Of a DNA stretch of 64,000 nucleotides, positions 47,077-57,548 are shown one piece after another. The DNA comes from Mercurialis annua (Eukaryota > Streptophyta > Magnoliopsida > Malpighiales > Euphorbiaceae). Position 1 is the first letter of the stretch. Each line of letters begins with the position of its first letter. Where the stretch lies: NCBI RefSeq assembly GCF_937616625.2, contig NC_065572.1, positions 54,795,653-54,859,652 on the forward strand. Direction: 5' to 3'. Made by a program: the position numbers and the translations under genes. Under the pieces are notes generated by a model. It made no database searches. It worked only from the letters and a program-made list of their open reading frames with translations, and was not told the DNA's origin.

Positions 47077-47443
47077 TGTAAACTATAATTCCCATAATTT
47101 AGAGATTCATGCTTTTCACACCATTAACATTAAGGAAGAAGACATACTTTGATCCATGCTTAACAGATTATGGTTTCTCTCCCTTTATCCTTATCGTTAT
47201 GATGGATGCTCTAATCTTTAAGTATTTAGTTTTTGCTATAATTTTTGTGATTAAGGGTAGAGAGAGGACCAACTCTTATTTATAAACTAATGGTGGCTTT
47301 CCATCAAAGCACCAACGGTTACAATTCATAATGTCAAAACCTTTACCAATAGTTATAATTATTCAATTCATAACCTTTTATTAACCAATAGAATTTAATC
47401 ATTAATATCTTATTATAATTATATGAGTCATTTAATTCTTACA
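47077..47443 (-). repeat. 5' LTR of the inner copia
   Basis: 367 bp, TGTAAACTATAATTCC ... AATTCTTACA, followed by the AAGAG target duplication. Confidence 0.9.
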
Positions 47444-47448
47444 AAGAG

Positions 47449-48618
47449 TAGTTACTCATCATACTCCTAACCATATCCATTAAAGTCTGATTACGCCTTT
47501 CCGCTACACCATTTTGTTAATGTGTGTTTGGCATAGTGTATTGTGCACATATGTCATGACTTTCGAGGAGCTTTGTAAATAGACGAGGACACTGTCCAGA
47601 CTCATTATATTTTCCATAGTATTCACCACCTTTATCAGATCTTATATTTTCAGCTTTTTATTTAATTGCCTCTCAACCTCCTTTATGTATGTCTCAAGGG
47701 TATTAACTGATTGAGATTTTTCATGAAGCAAATAGATATAACCATAACGTGAAAATAATAAATAAAAGTGATAAAATATTTTTCTCCATTAATAGTTGGA
47801 GTATCAAAAGGTCCACAATTATTTCAAGAAGCTGAGAGCTTCTTGTGGCTCATTTCTTGATATGTTTGGTTGCTTACCTTTAATGCAATCCACACATATT
47901 TCGAAATTAGCATAACAAATTTGGAATAATTTCATATTTTACTAATCTCTGTAATCTTTCCTTGGATATATGACTCAAACATTTATGCCACAAGTAAACA
48001 GAATTTTCATTCATCATACTACGTTTAACTCCAATACTGCTATTTTCAATGAGCAAGGATTCAGCAACAAATATTATCAAGTTTTAGTATGTATAAACCA
48101 TTAACAAGAAAACCAGAACCAATAATTCTAGAATTTTTAAACAAACTAAAACTATTAGATCCTAAATTTCCATTAAAACCACAAACGTCTAGTTTAGAAA
48201 CAGAAATAAGGTTTATACTGATTGAAGGTACATAAATGGTCTCAGATAAGTCTAATTGATAGCGATTATCCAAGATTAGACGATAAGTCCCAATTCCTTC
48301 AATCAGTGCCTTCATGCAATTTCCCATAAATAGGAAATCACTTGTTGGGTTTGTAGTTTGAATCGTCGTGAATCCCTACATCATATTAGCCACATGAGTA
48401 GTAGCACCAGAATCAAGCCACCAAGTATTATTAGGAACTACAGTTAAATTTGATTCGAAAATTGGGGAAGCATAATGAAAAATACCTTTTTTTTCGAATC
48501 AAGCTTTGCGTTTTAAGCAATCTTTGTGTTTGTGTCCTTCTTTCTTACAGAAATGACATCTATCAATCTTTTGTTCCTTTTCTTCGGCCTGAGAAACATT
48601 AGCCGGCCTTTTGGTTTT
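47449..48618 (-). pseudogene. Zinc knuckle, protease and integrase N-terminal part of the outer copia
   Basis: Reading down from 48618: CHFCKKEGHKHKDC (knuckle) near 48560-48519, DSGATTHV (protease active site) near 48410-48390, the pre-integrase part (48327-48061) with YVPSISINLISVSKLD, then LWHK-type and integrase core phrases, ending at QNGVAERRNQTLMDMVRSMM before the inner copia. Several stops and frameshifts. The bases around AAGAAATGAGCCACAAGAAG are shared with the inner copia, including its in-frame TGA, but here the local frame is shifted by a one-base deletion. Confidence 0.85.
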
Positions 48619-48623
48619 CTTAA

Positions 48624-51485
48624 TGTCACGACCCATTTTCATGAATCGCGACCGGCGCTAGGGTATGGGTAATGTAGTACCAAAACCCGTAGCTAGCCTT
48701 TCGATTTAACATATAAACACATAAACCTGCAGAAAACCAATGCTCGGGGGCAACCGAAACTTCAGCCTAAATCTAGCAGTTATAATATTCAACGGTTAAT
48801 ATAACATGCTTATCCAATTCCGAGTCTAAAGTAGATTTATCATAAACCAATGTAAATAATTTAACATGCCAAAGCAATATAACCAGTTGAACCAATCCGA
48901 CAAAATATATAATAATAATAAAGACGTCTAGTTACTACTGCGGTCTAAGAATAAAACAGTTTTACAGTTTATCAAAAATAAATGGAACCTCCGAGGAAAG
49001 TAAATGTGGAGATCACCAGACTCTCTCAGATCATAACCCTGGGAAAAATTGGGAAAACAACGGGGTCAGATATACTGAGATGAGTTTATACCACTATCTA
49101 CATTTATTAAGTGGAAAACCTTTAAAACCGTTTAAAACTAACGATATTACGAATAATAGTTGGAACCCTAATCCACAATTCTAAATAAATAACATACTCC
49201 AATAGGCCTGGTCCCGAGAGCTGAGCTACACCGAGTTACCACTGACCATACTTACCATGTCTAGAGTCCCGAGAGCTGTGCTACACCGAGTTACTCTATT
49301 TGGTCCCGAGAGCTACGCTCACACCGAGTTACCACATTTCCATATATAACTTACCCAGATCAATACCGGTGCGCACACAGTCCTAATGATGCCCATTAGG
49401 TAGCATGTTCTAACTAAGAGCCATAATATAAAAACAGTTCAAAATATATGTACAATATATATATTTAATATTAAAATAACAATTTACTTAATAAAGCGGT
49501 AAATAGTAAGTACAAACTCACTGCTTGCTAATCTACGTGAATACCGGCAAGCAACTAATCCTGGTTCGCCTCTGGAGCACGAACAATAGACGGGTCTAGA
49601 CAAATAAAATAATTATTAAAAACAGACTCTAACTCTAGAGAGTACTAGACACCACATAGGACTAGCACAAATAACACGTCTGAATTAAATAATCCAAAGA
49701 AACACAAAAATACCCAAAAGGTAATAAAGTCCAATTAATATAAGTCTATTGAGTTCTCGCTTAAAATCCATTTTATAAATATTATTTAATAATCATTAAA
49801 TAATAATTAATTTCCAAATAGTGGGTTAGCCGAGTTGTCATTAACTACCAAGCTAACCTCACTTTTCGGGTGACCCAAGTCTAACCCGACTCAAAACGTT
49901 TATCAAATATAAACCCGAGTTTATATTTATAAAATAATTCGATAAAATAATAATCCATTTTAAAAATAGAACTCAATAACTTCAATATCAAGTAACCCAA
50001 GTTACAATCCAAAAATCTAATCATTATAAGTTTATAAAAATGTAGGGACTAAAATGTACTTTAGCCAGTTAAGGACTAAACTGTACTTTAGCCAATTAGA
50101 GACTAAACTGCACTTTTGCCAATTTGATATTTAAAATCAAATTGATTACTTTGTTCATAATCAATGCAAAATATAACGTTACTAATTAAAATCTTACTTA
50201 ATTAGGTAATAAAATAAGTTCAGGGGCTAAATTGTAATTTAGCCAATTTCATGCCAAATTGCTATTTTTAACTAAATAGAATTACCCGAATAATTGTATT
50301 AACTCAATTTATAATTTATTATCGTTTTCAATATTTAATTTATAAATCAAGTAAAATCCAAGTTATTAAGTAAGGTTTAACTTTAAGGATTTTTTTTGAT
50401 TTATTCAATGTAAATGAATGACCAAAGAAGACATTTCACCATCTTCTATATTTCAAAAACCTCAACCGCCTAACCCATGAATTCACCAAATAGAACTCCA
50501 TTTTCCTTAGCTACTGGATTACTTAAACAAAAATTCAATCTCAACTTAATCAATCTATCTAACCAAAAATAATCTAACAATAACTCAAGCAATATCCATA
50601 AATTCGTAACCAAACAAAACAAAGAGCAAAATCTACGGTATCCTAGAATATTTGATTCACAGCGGCACAAAACCGAAACGGACACTTCCATTGATGAGCA
50701 AACTAACATTCCATGAGATTCAGAACCATGAATCAAGCAAAATGATAACCACATAGAAGGAAACCATTCGGCAGCAACAATTCAAACCCAAAACAGATTA
50801 TACAAGTTTCAAAGCGGAAACTGTACGGCGATTGAAACGAGCTCGATAGCGTATCGTTCAACAAAAATGAGGTGGCGGATCGAAGGTACGCGAGTCTAGA
50901 ATCTCTGGAAACAAATGGTTTTGATTTCGATCGAGAAACGAGCAAGAACGATCAAAAATACGGAATTGCCGCTTTGAACATAAACTGAATTTCAATGGTT
51001 TAAGAAACTTACCGGACAGCGACCTTTGGAGGACGATAACTATTTCGTTTCTCAGCGAACGAGTAAGAGGATGACGGCTAGGGTTAAAGGGAAGTGTGAT
51101 GTAGGTTTTCTGTTTAGAAGTCGTCTTTAAATATCGAGAGGAAACAGGCTGAAATCGAGTTGGAAGAGGGCCGGACGCAAGGCTCGTAAGGCCTGTGATG
51201 TTCTCAAACGAGAACAGCCCATTTGGGCTTGGTTCTCGTTCGAGAACCCCTGGTCTCGTACGAGACCAGGCCCTGCATATGATTCTCGTTCGAGAATCTT
51301 AATTCTCGAACGAGAATTGATAAATTTCCTTTTTTTTTCTTTTTTTTGATTTGAAAATATTAATGATTAAACCACAAATTAACCCACTCAGGAACCAACA
51401 CGAACCCGACCATTAACTTCGATTTTTACTTCAAAACGATCGGAAAATTTGTCGTAAAAACGCTGAAAATTTACGGGGTATTACA
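48624..51485 (-). mobile_element. Solo LTR 4 (2.9 kb) in the outer copia gag
   Basis: Minus orientation; ends TGTAATACCCCGTAAAT (51485) and GGGTCGTGACA (48624). Target duplication CTTAA (48619-48623 and 51486-51490). It contains the stem-loop at 49382-49400, a three-copy CCCGAGAGCTGAGCTACACC array at 49205-49340, and five palindromes at 51200-51318. It is the same subfamily as LTR A. The frames at 50470-50945 are chance readings. Confidence 0.93.
51200..51318. repeat. Five variable palindromes in solo LTR 4
   Basis: Dyads at 51200-51215 (GTTCTCAAACGAGAAC), 51231-51248 (GGTTCTCGTTCGAGAACC), 51249-51270 (arms CCTGGTCTCG), 51281-51298 (GATTCTCGTTCGAGAATC) and 51301-51318 (AATTCTCGAACGAGAATT). 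The common core is TCTCG-NN-CGAGA; the outer arm bases differ between copies but stay complementary. Confidence 0.9.
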
Positions 51486-51486
51486 C

Positions 51487-52179
51487 TTAAATCTTTTGTC
51501 TTTGACTTTCATTCTTTTTTTCAGCTCCTTGACCCATAAGATTGACCATGTGATTCTTTTGAGTTTTTAATCTCGTTTCCTCCCGAACAAGCCTACTAGC
51601 CAATTTATTAATATCCCACTTATCATTTATAGTGTTATAATTAATTTGAAAAGACCCATATTCAGGAGGAAGTGAGTTCAACATAAATTGTACTAAAAAG
51701 GAATCTTCCACAGCCAATCCCAAGGACTTCAGTCTTGCTGCGATATTAGACATCTCGATGATATGATCTTGCATGCTCTTTAACCCATCATACTTTATGG
51801 TCGTGAGCTTTTCCATTAATGTACCAGCGAGAGACTTACCAGTAGAATGAAAACGGTCTTCCACTAATGCTAGAAATTCTTTAGCATTTTCTGTTTGTGG
51901 AATAGTAGACTTAATGTTGTTGGCAATTTTCATTCGGAAAAACATTAGGCATAATCTGTTACTGCGTTCCCATGCTTTAAGGTGTAACTTCTCAGCCTCA
52001 CTACTTAAATCAGTAATAGTAGTGGATTTAACTTCTAACAAATCTAAGTTGAGATCCATAGAGTCTAAATGGAAATCAACTTGCTCATGCCATTCAGAGA
52101 AGTTTGTACCATTAAAAACAGTAACAGATGATGCATGTGGATGAATTGCAACAGCTGCAAAATATAACATAAAGCTCAC
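51487..52179 (-). pseudogene. Outer copia gag
   Basis: A 230-aa open frame of copia gag (UBN2/retrotran_gag type). It runs from SVTVFNGTNFSEWHEQVDFH through WERSNRLCLMFFRM, the central LVEDRFHSTGKSLAGTLM and the late SFLVQFMLNSLPPEYGSF to a lysine-rich end. It is open up to solo LTR 4, which removes the natural continuation into the CCHC knuckle. Apart from this cut it looks well preserved. Its product would form the virus-like particle that packages element RNA. Confidence 0.88.
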
Positions 52180-52199
52180 AATTAATTTATATTCAGAAA

Positions 52200-52560
52200 A
52201 AAAAAATTCATTAAGTAGTTCTCCTTTGGATAGATCTACATCATACTTTAAATACTATATATTCATAAAGTAGGTCTCCTTTGGGTAGACACTACAACAT
52301 ACTTTAAATACCATATATATAAACATAAAGGATAATGATTACATTTTAATTACATATTTTTATTATTTTTGGATAATTAATATATTCAACTAAAATAATA
52401 ATATATCTTGATATTGTTCAACAATCATAAAATAATAATTTATCTTTGGATAAATTCCTAATTTTTATCGATTGTGAAACATTATACATTATTATGGTAT
52501 TAAAATACATTATAGTTTAAGTTAATTTGGTAACTTTAAACTATATATGTAAAATTCATT
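52200..52560 (-). other. Leader region of the outer copia, with local repeats
   Basis: AT-rich untranslated leader with short repeats, for example GTAACTTTAAACTATATA and GTAGATCTCCTTTGG-like phrases near 52215-52300. No gene. Confidence 0.5.
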
Positions 52561-52913
52561 GAATAAAGGGTCAACGTGCTCCCTGAACTTGGAACACGGG
52601 GTCATTTAATCCAATTTTTACATGTTTGAACAATTAACCTCAAATTTTTTTATTTTTGGGTCAAATTGCCCATAATTGTATTATTAAAACGCGTTAAATA
52701 CAGATTGAAGGTGAGGGATGCGGAAAAAAAATAGAAAGTTCGCCAATTGTGGCGATAAAATTATCGTAAACTAATTGTTTTGCAATAAAAATATAAATTA
52801 TGGGGTAATTTGACCCAAAAATGAAGAGTTTTGGGGTTAGTTGCTCAAACAAGTTTAAATTGGGTTAAATGATCCCGTGTTACAAGTTTAGGGGTCGCGC
52901 TGACCCTTTGTTC
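52561..52913. mobile_element. Mutator-type MITE, 353 bp
   Basis: Ends GAATAAAGGGTCAACG and (other strand) GAACAAAGGGTCAGCG; inverted similarity continues for about 110 bases. Flanked by AAAATTCATT on both sides (52551-52560 and 52914-52923), giving a 9-10 bp duplication. The surrounding leader is itself a tandem repeat, so part of the flank match may be older than the insertion. Confidence 0.75.
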
Positions 52914-53201
52914 AAAATTCATTCTAGTTTAAGTTACTTTGGTAACTTTAAACTATATACATAAAATTCATTTTATTTTAAATTATTTTGATAACTTTAA
53001 ACTATAACAATTGATATGTTTATTTACATATAAAACGCATGCAAATTATAGTTTCATTATACTATTAACTAAATTAAATTTAACTATTATGATCTTTACG
53101 TTTTATATGTAAATTAAAACATAAATCGATTAAGTAACATAAACCTATCAATTATACGTAAATCTATTATATATAAAAATTATTTAGTTTTTCAACCATA
53201 T

Positions 53202-53213
53202 GCTCTGATACCA
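53202..53213 (-). other. Primer binding site of the outer copia
   Basis: TGGTATCAGAGC on the minus strand, two bases inside the 5' LTR; initiator tRNA-Met type. Confidence 0.88.
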
Positions 53214-53215
53214 CT

Positions 53216-53946
53216 TGTTTGATAATGCAAACAATTATACGAGTCACGTATTATGCCAAATATAATTACAGTAGAAAAATTCCCAGGAATGATTGGAGGG
53301 TCAAGAGCGGACCACTTAAGTACCAACCTCCTTAGACAGAATGTTAACTATATGTAATTAACCGCATAATACGACTTGCTAGATTTTTCATTAACAAGAC
53401 ATTATTAACGTAAACCCTAAGGATCTTTAAAAACTAAATAATTTCACAATACCGTAAATAAATATTGATAGAAAACTTACTTGAATTTTCAAGAGGAATA
53501 TCGCTTGAAGCCATTAACGAGAAATTGATTTCTCTCCCTTAACCCTTTAGTTTTTTTATCACACTCTTTAGATGGAGTTAGAGATATATTTTTGGTGTGT
53601 TAGAGAGAGAACCAATTTCCATTCTATTTATAGACATTTCAATTCAATCTGGTATGTCCATCACATAACTAAATCAATGGTTGAAATTAATATACTTAAT
53701 TAATTTTGATTAATTTAATTAGACCATTAACATGTGTCAATTTGTAGTTTAATTGCATGACACCTTAATGCATACTAATCCATAATATGTAGACACCTTA
53801 GTCAATAATGTAAATGTATATTTGACACCTTAATATACATTGTATACTTGACACTTAATCTAAAATGTGTCAAGTTATACAATGTACATTTAACACTTAA
53901 TAATTAATCTGCGTCATACACTAATATTTTCATAATTTTTCTAATA
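53216..53946 (-). repeat. 5' LTR of the outer copia
   Basis: TGTTTGATAATGC ... TTTTTCTAATA, 731 bp; the terminal CA has changed to TA. Colinear with 28633-29383. Confidence 0.87.
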
Positions 53947-53951
53947 GAAAA

Positions 53952-54250
53952 TGCTTCCTTTAAAACAGAAGAAGAAGGTGAAGATTAGTCATTCAATCTG
54001 GAACCGAGTCGAAATGAAAATAAAAAAGAGAACAACCATTTGTAAAGTAGTAAATTTTATATACTTAAAGAGAAAAAGAAAGGAAAAGGGGAATGTGTAA
54101 GGTTTAATTTGGTGTTGTGTTACTGTTATATGAAGAAAGAACCTACATGCAAGAGAGGGATTAGAGAAGACGAAGTGGACATGGCGAGAGAGGGATCGGA
54201 GAAGACAGAGATGGCATGGCGAGACATAAACGCTGTCATTTTTTAGATAG
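53952..54250. other. MULE-1 interior, right part
   Basis: Purine-rich on the plus strand, no recognised gene. The minus-strand frame 53989-54336 runs across a MITE end and is not supported. Confidence 0.35.
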
Positions 54251-54252
54251 TA

Positions 54253-54537
54253 CTCCCTCCATTCTAAAATAGTTGTCGCTTTAGGGAGATTTTTTTGTTC
54301 CATAATACTTGTCACTTTAGAATACCAAAAAAGCATTTATTGCTATTTTTCCACATATATCCCTCATCAATTCATTGAAAGAATACAAAAATACAAATAA
54401 AAAGTTATACTAATTAATGTTAACAAGTTTCAAGAAGGGCTAATTTAGTAAAGATACTTATAATTTTAGACATATTTATTGATTTCTTAATTTGTGTGAA
54501 AATGGCTAAAGTGACAACTAATTCAGAATGGAGGGAG
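54253..54537. mobile_element. Stowaway-like MITE, 285 bp
   Basis: Ends CTCCCTCCATTC and GAATGGAGGGAG, flanked by TA on both sides (54251-54252 and 54538-54539): the standard signature of Tc1/mariner-derived Stowaway MITEs. Confidence 0.92.
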
Positions 54538-54722
54538 TAACTGATACTAGAAAAAGAAGAAGAGGGTTAATGAAAAGAATTGACATTTATGTCCTTAGCA
54601 TTTTATTACATGGCAAAATATTCCCAGTAATCACCTGCTTTTAATTTTCCTTTCTCACCACCCCATGCGCGTAAATCACGAGCCAACGGAATATAATAGA
54701 GGAACTTAAAATAAAAGTTCCT

Positions 54723-56473
54723 GAACAAAGGATCAAAAAACTTCCTAAATTTATCACGAAATATCAAATAGGCCCAAAATCATGAAACCGGATCAAATAA
54801 ATCTACAACTATACCAAACCGGATCAAATCCACCCTCCCCCACTCTCACCCTCGCGTTTGAAACACACTCTCCATTAGCAAATGACAAAAAGTTAAAAAT
54901 AGTCCTTATTATTTATCTCATACTTTAATTTAATACCTAATGATTTTTAAATATTTATTTAACCTTTATAATTCAAAAACTTCAAATACTATTTAAAATT
55001 GTATTGTAAAATACAAGAATTTTTTTTCACCTTTTCCTTTCACCTTCTTAAATCAAACAAATAACATGGAAACCTAATTTCATTAAACTTGCCGCCTTTT
55101 TTTCCTCCTCCTTAGACCGTCAATCACCGTCCATCGTCAACCAAAATTAACAAACAAATCATTGATGCATTAATCGAAGAACGACATCAACAATCTGTTG
55201 TTTCTGCAGTTCATTGAATGATGTATAAGATCTTCGAACGATTCGCAACAGCAACATTTGATGCTTTAGAGGTTTATTTTTGGTTTTCTTGTTTGTCGGT
55301 CGCTGAAATTGAAGAATAAGAGCATCTCCAATGGGATGATACATTTTATGCTAAATTTAGCATGAAAAATGGTAAAATGCTATAGATAACATAGCATTTC
55401 AAATTTTACTCCAATGCACAAAGTTAAAAAGAAATGTTATAATTATTTATTAAGATAATTATCTTTTAATTTTATTAATTGCTAATTATTTAAGAATTTT
55501 TTTAATTAAATATTTTAAACTAAAATTTATGTAATTTTTTTTATTTAATAATGAGGTTTTCAAAAGATATAATTAAAAGAATCGATGAATTATATAAAAA
55601 TAAATTATTTAATTTTTGTATTATATTGATGTATGGTCTACTATTAAAAAATCAAATCGATATTGTAAAATTAAATAGAAGTACAAAATTTAAAATAAAA
55701 AAAAGTAAAGAAAATAAAAAAATAGGTTAAAATAATAAATGCAAAAAATGACCGTGATAAAATTGTAATTAATATTGAATTGCTATTGGTTGTTGAATTT
55801 TAGCATATGCTATAGTCTGTGCTAAATTTAGCACGTGATATAGCATATGCTAAATTTAGCACAAACTATAGCACTACATTAGAGATGCATTTTAAGATTA
55901 AATGCTAAATAATGGCATTAGCACTTCATATTAGCATTGCATTGGAGATGCTCTAACTTCGCTGGTTGCTGGAATTGAAGAATACCGCCGCTAGTTGCAG
56001 GAATCGAAGAATAGGAGCTGACGGAGAGGAAGCTGGTCCATCAACGACGATGCTTTGCTAGGTTTCCTTTTATTGCTATGGTTAGTCTGCTGTGATTGGT
56101 TGTTTTTGTTGGACGGAAGAGGTGAAAGATGCAGCGACAATTCTGGGTTGTGTGGGCGGCGGTAGCTGCTGTTCTTAAATTCAGCTTAGGTTAGGTTTAT
56201 TCAGTTTAATTGGTGTTATGGTAATTAGGTTATTTAGAGTTTATTCAGTTTGTTATTAGGTTTTTAATAATGGTTTAATTATAGATAATTAAAATTTAAT
56301 TAGAGTTTAATTAGACTATATAGGTGGTATTGTATATCCCACTCTCTTTTTATGTCAAAAGGGGGGTTTTGACCGATTTTTGCAATCATTGGTGTTTTTT
56401 GACCTCATTTGATGATCTTGGGCATATTTGATATTTCGTGTCAAGTTGAGGGGGGTTCATTGATCCTTTGTTC
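54723..56473. mobile_element. MULE-2, non-autonomous Mutator-type element in the MULE-1 right end
   Basis: The left end GAACAAAGGATCAAAAAACT and the inverted right end GAACAAAGGATCAATGAACC stay alignable for about 75 bases (shared CACGAAATATCAAAT block). Flanks AAAGTTCCT (54714-54722) and AAAGTTCTT (56474-56482) differ at one of nine bases. The interior (about 1.1 kb without the MITE at 55320) has no transposase. Its GAAGAATA-containing phrases repeat on both sides of the MITE. Captured gene pieces are possible. Its ends resemble the 52561-52913 MITE. Confidence 0.75.
55320..55953. mobile_element. Tourist-like (PIF/Harbinger) MITE, 634 bp
   Basis: Ends GAGCATCTCCAATGG and CATTGGAGATGCTC with TAA on both sides (55317-55319 and 55954-55956). 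The TAA duplication and the GGCATCTCC-like ends fit PIF/Harbinger MITEs. The interior near the right end has further copies of TAGCATATGCTA and GCTAAATTTAGC, which are themselves palindromic. Confidence 0.82.
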
Positions 56474-56603
56474 AAAGTTCTTGATAGTGTAGGGAAAACA
56501 TTTACACTTTTTTAATATAGGGACCTATTTTGAAAAAAAACTATAGTGCAGGGATTCAAATATGCGTTTGGCCAAAAATATATGGCATTTTAACTTTAAA
56601 ATA

Positions 56604-57434
56604 GGCCTAATTACTTAAAAATGCCCACTTTATAATATTTTTTCGTTTATACCATGATCTAGAAAAAAAGTTCATTTGTACCTTTTTTTGATTTTTCATT
56701 TTCGTCTCTACCCTAAAATTTATTTTTTTTGACAATTTAATTGATTAAAGGATGAAAACATAAAAAACATTAAAAAAGAAAGTTATATCATCTTTTTTCC
56801 TGTTTAAAAACATATAAACAACTCCTTCAACTTTCAAAATGTTTAAACAAATTCTAAAAATTAATTATATTTTACGAAATTATTAAAAAACTAAATTAAT
56901 CTAGAAAATATTTCCGAACCACTACCATATTCTCCCAATTTACACATCACTATGGATTTTTTCACAAAAACCTATTTTTTATTTAATTCTTTTTGTCGTC
57001 TTGCTCGAGAGGAGGAGCAGACCTGCTCTAAGGTGTGCTCCTCCTTCACATGGAAGGATTTTCTATGTGAAGGAGAAGCGATCTGCTCCTCCTTCAGCCT
57101 GCTCCTTCTTCACAGAAAGAGGAGCAGATTGTGCTCCTCCTTTATATTTAAAAAATTATTAAAATTAATATAAATCAAATAATTATTATATGTTTAATTT
57201 TGTAGAGAAGAAGGTATGTCTGTACAATTAATAATATTAAAGTTTAATTAGAATTTATATTAAAAAATAAAAGACTATTTTATACTTTTTTCTGAATAAA
57301 AAAAGTTTAATCTAATGTTTAAGGGTAGAAATGAAAATGAAAAATTAAAAAAAGGGTATAAATGAACTTTTTTCTATATCAGGATATAAACGAAAAAAAT
57401 ATTAAAAGATGGGTTTTTTTAAAATAATTATGCC
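56604..57434. mobile_element. MULE-3, non-autonomous Mutator-type element, 831 bp
   Basis: Inverted ends of about 125 bases start GGCCTAATTACTTAAAAATG and GGCATAATTATTTTAAAAAA. The perfect 9-bp duplication TTTAAAATA is at 56595-56603 and 57435-57443. The interior at 56995-57150 is a GC-richer island with several mirrored copies of GGAGGAGCAG and CTGCTCCTCC; the short frame there (56952-57173) has no known domain. Confidence 0.85.
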
Positions 57435-57548
57435 TTTAAAATAAAGTAAAAAAATACATTAAAACTCTTGTATTTAATTTTTATACATTAAAATATTTGT
57501 ACTTCATCTACAAACAGAAATAAACCTAGTTGGTAATAAATTATTTTT

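Larger units (their letters stand above)
37937..47443 (-). mobile_element. Inner Ty1/copia element (6.3 kb plus a solo LTR), inserted in outer copia integrase
   Basis: Flanked by AAGAG (37932-37936 and 47444-47448). LTRs of 366 and 367 bp, tRNA-Met primer site, gag, pol and PPT are in copia order on the minus strand. It splits the outer element within the integrase phrase MMSNYS / LWMYALK. Its own gag is split by a 3.2-kb solo LTR. The pol is close in sequence to that of the outer element but the LTRs are unrelated, so they are two families of one lineage. The LTRs are about 95% identical by eye. Confidence 0.92.
28633..53946 (-). mobile_element. Outer Ty1/copia element, about 6.9 kb of own sequence, with three large insertions
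   Basis: Minus-strand copia element with 5' LTR (53216-53946), tRNA-Met primer site, gag, zinc knuckle, protease, integrase, RT, RNase H, PPT and 3' LTR (28633-29383) in canonical order. Three large insertions split it: the non-autonomous LTR element 30314-36330 (TGCCT), the inner copia 37937-47443 (AAGAG) and solo LTR 48624-51485 (CTTAA). A Mutator MITE (52561-52913) sits in its 5' region. The flanks AAAAA and GAAAA match at 4 of 5 positions. Its LTRs differ more from each other than those of the inner copia, in keeping with greater age. Many stops and frameshifts make it defective. Confidence 0.88.
27312..56573. mobile_element. Mutator-like element (MULE-1), container of the whole nest
   Basis: Inverted ends: GGCCAAAACACATATTTCAA at 27312 and, reading inward from 56573 on the other strand, GGCCAAACGCATATTTGAAT. 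They stay alignable for about 125 bases (both continue with TCCCTA, AAAAGTGTAAA and ACACTATCA blocks). Both ends are flanked by the perfect 9-mer AAAAATATA (27303-27311 and 56574-56582), the duplication size of Mutator elements. After subtracting the copia nest, MULE-2 and two MITEs, roughly 1.5 kb of own sequence remains, without transposase. The right repeat is interrupted by MULE-2. AT-richness weakens the duplication evidence on its own; the matching ends carry most of the weight. Confidence 0.7.
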
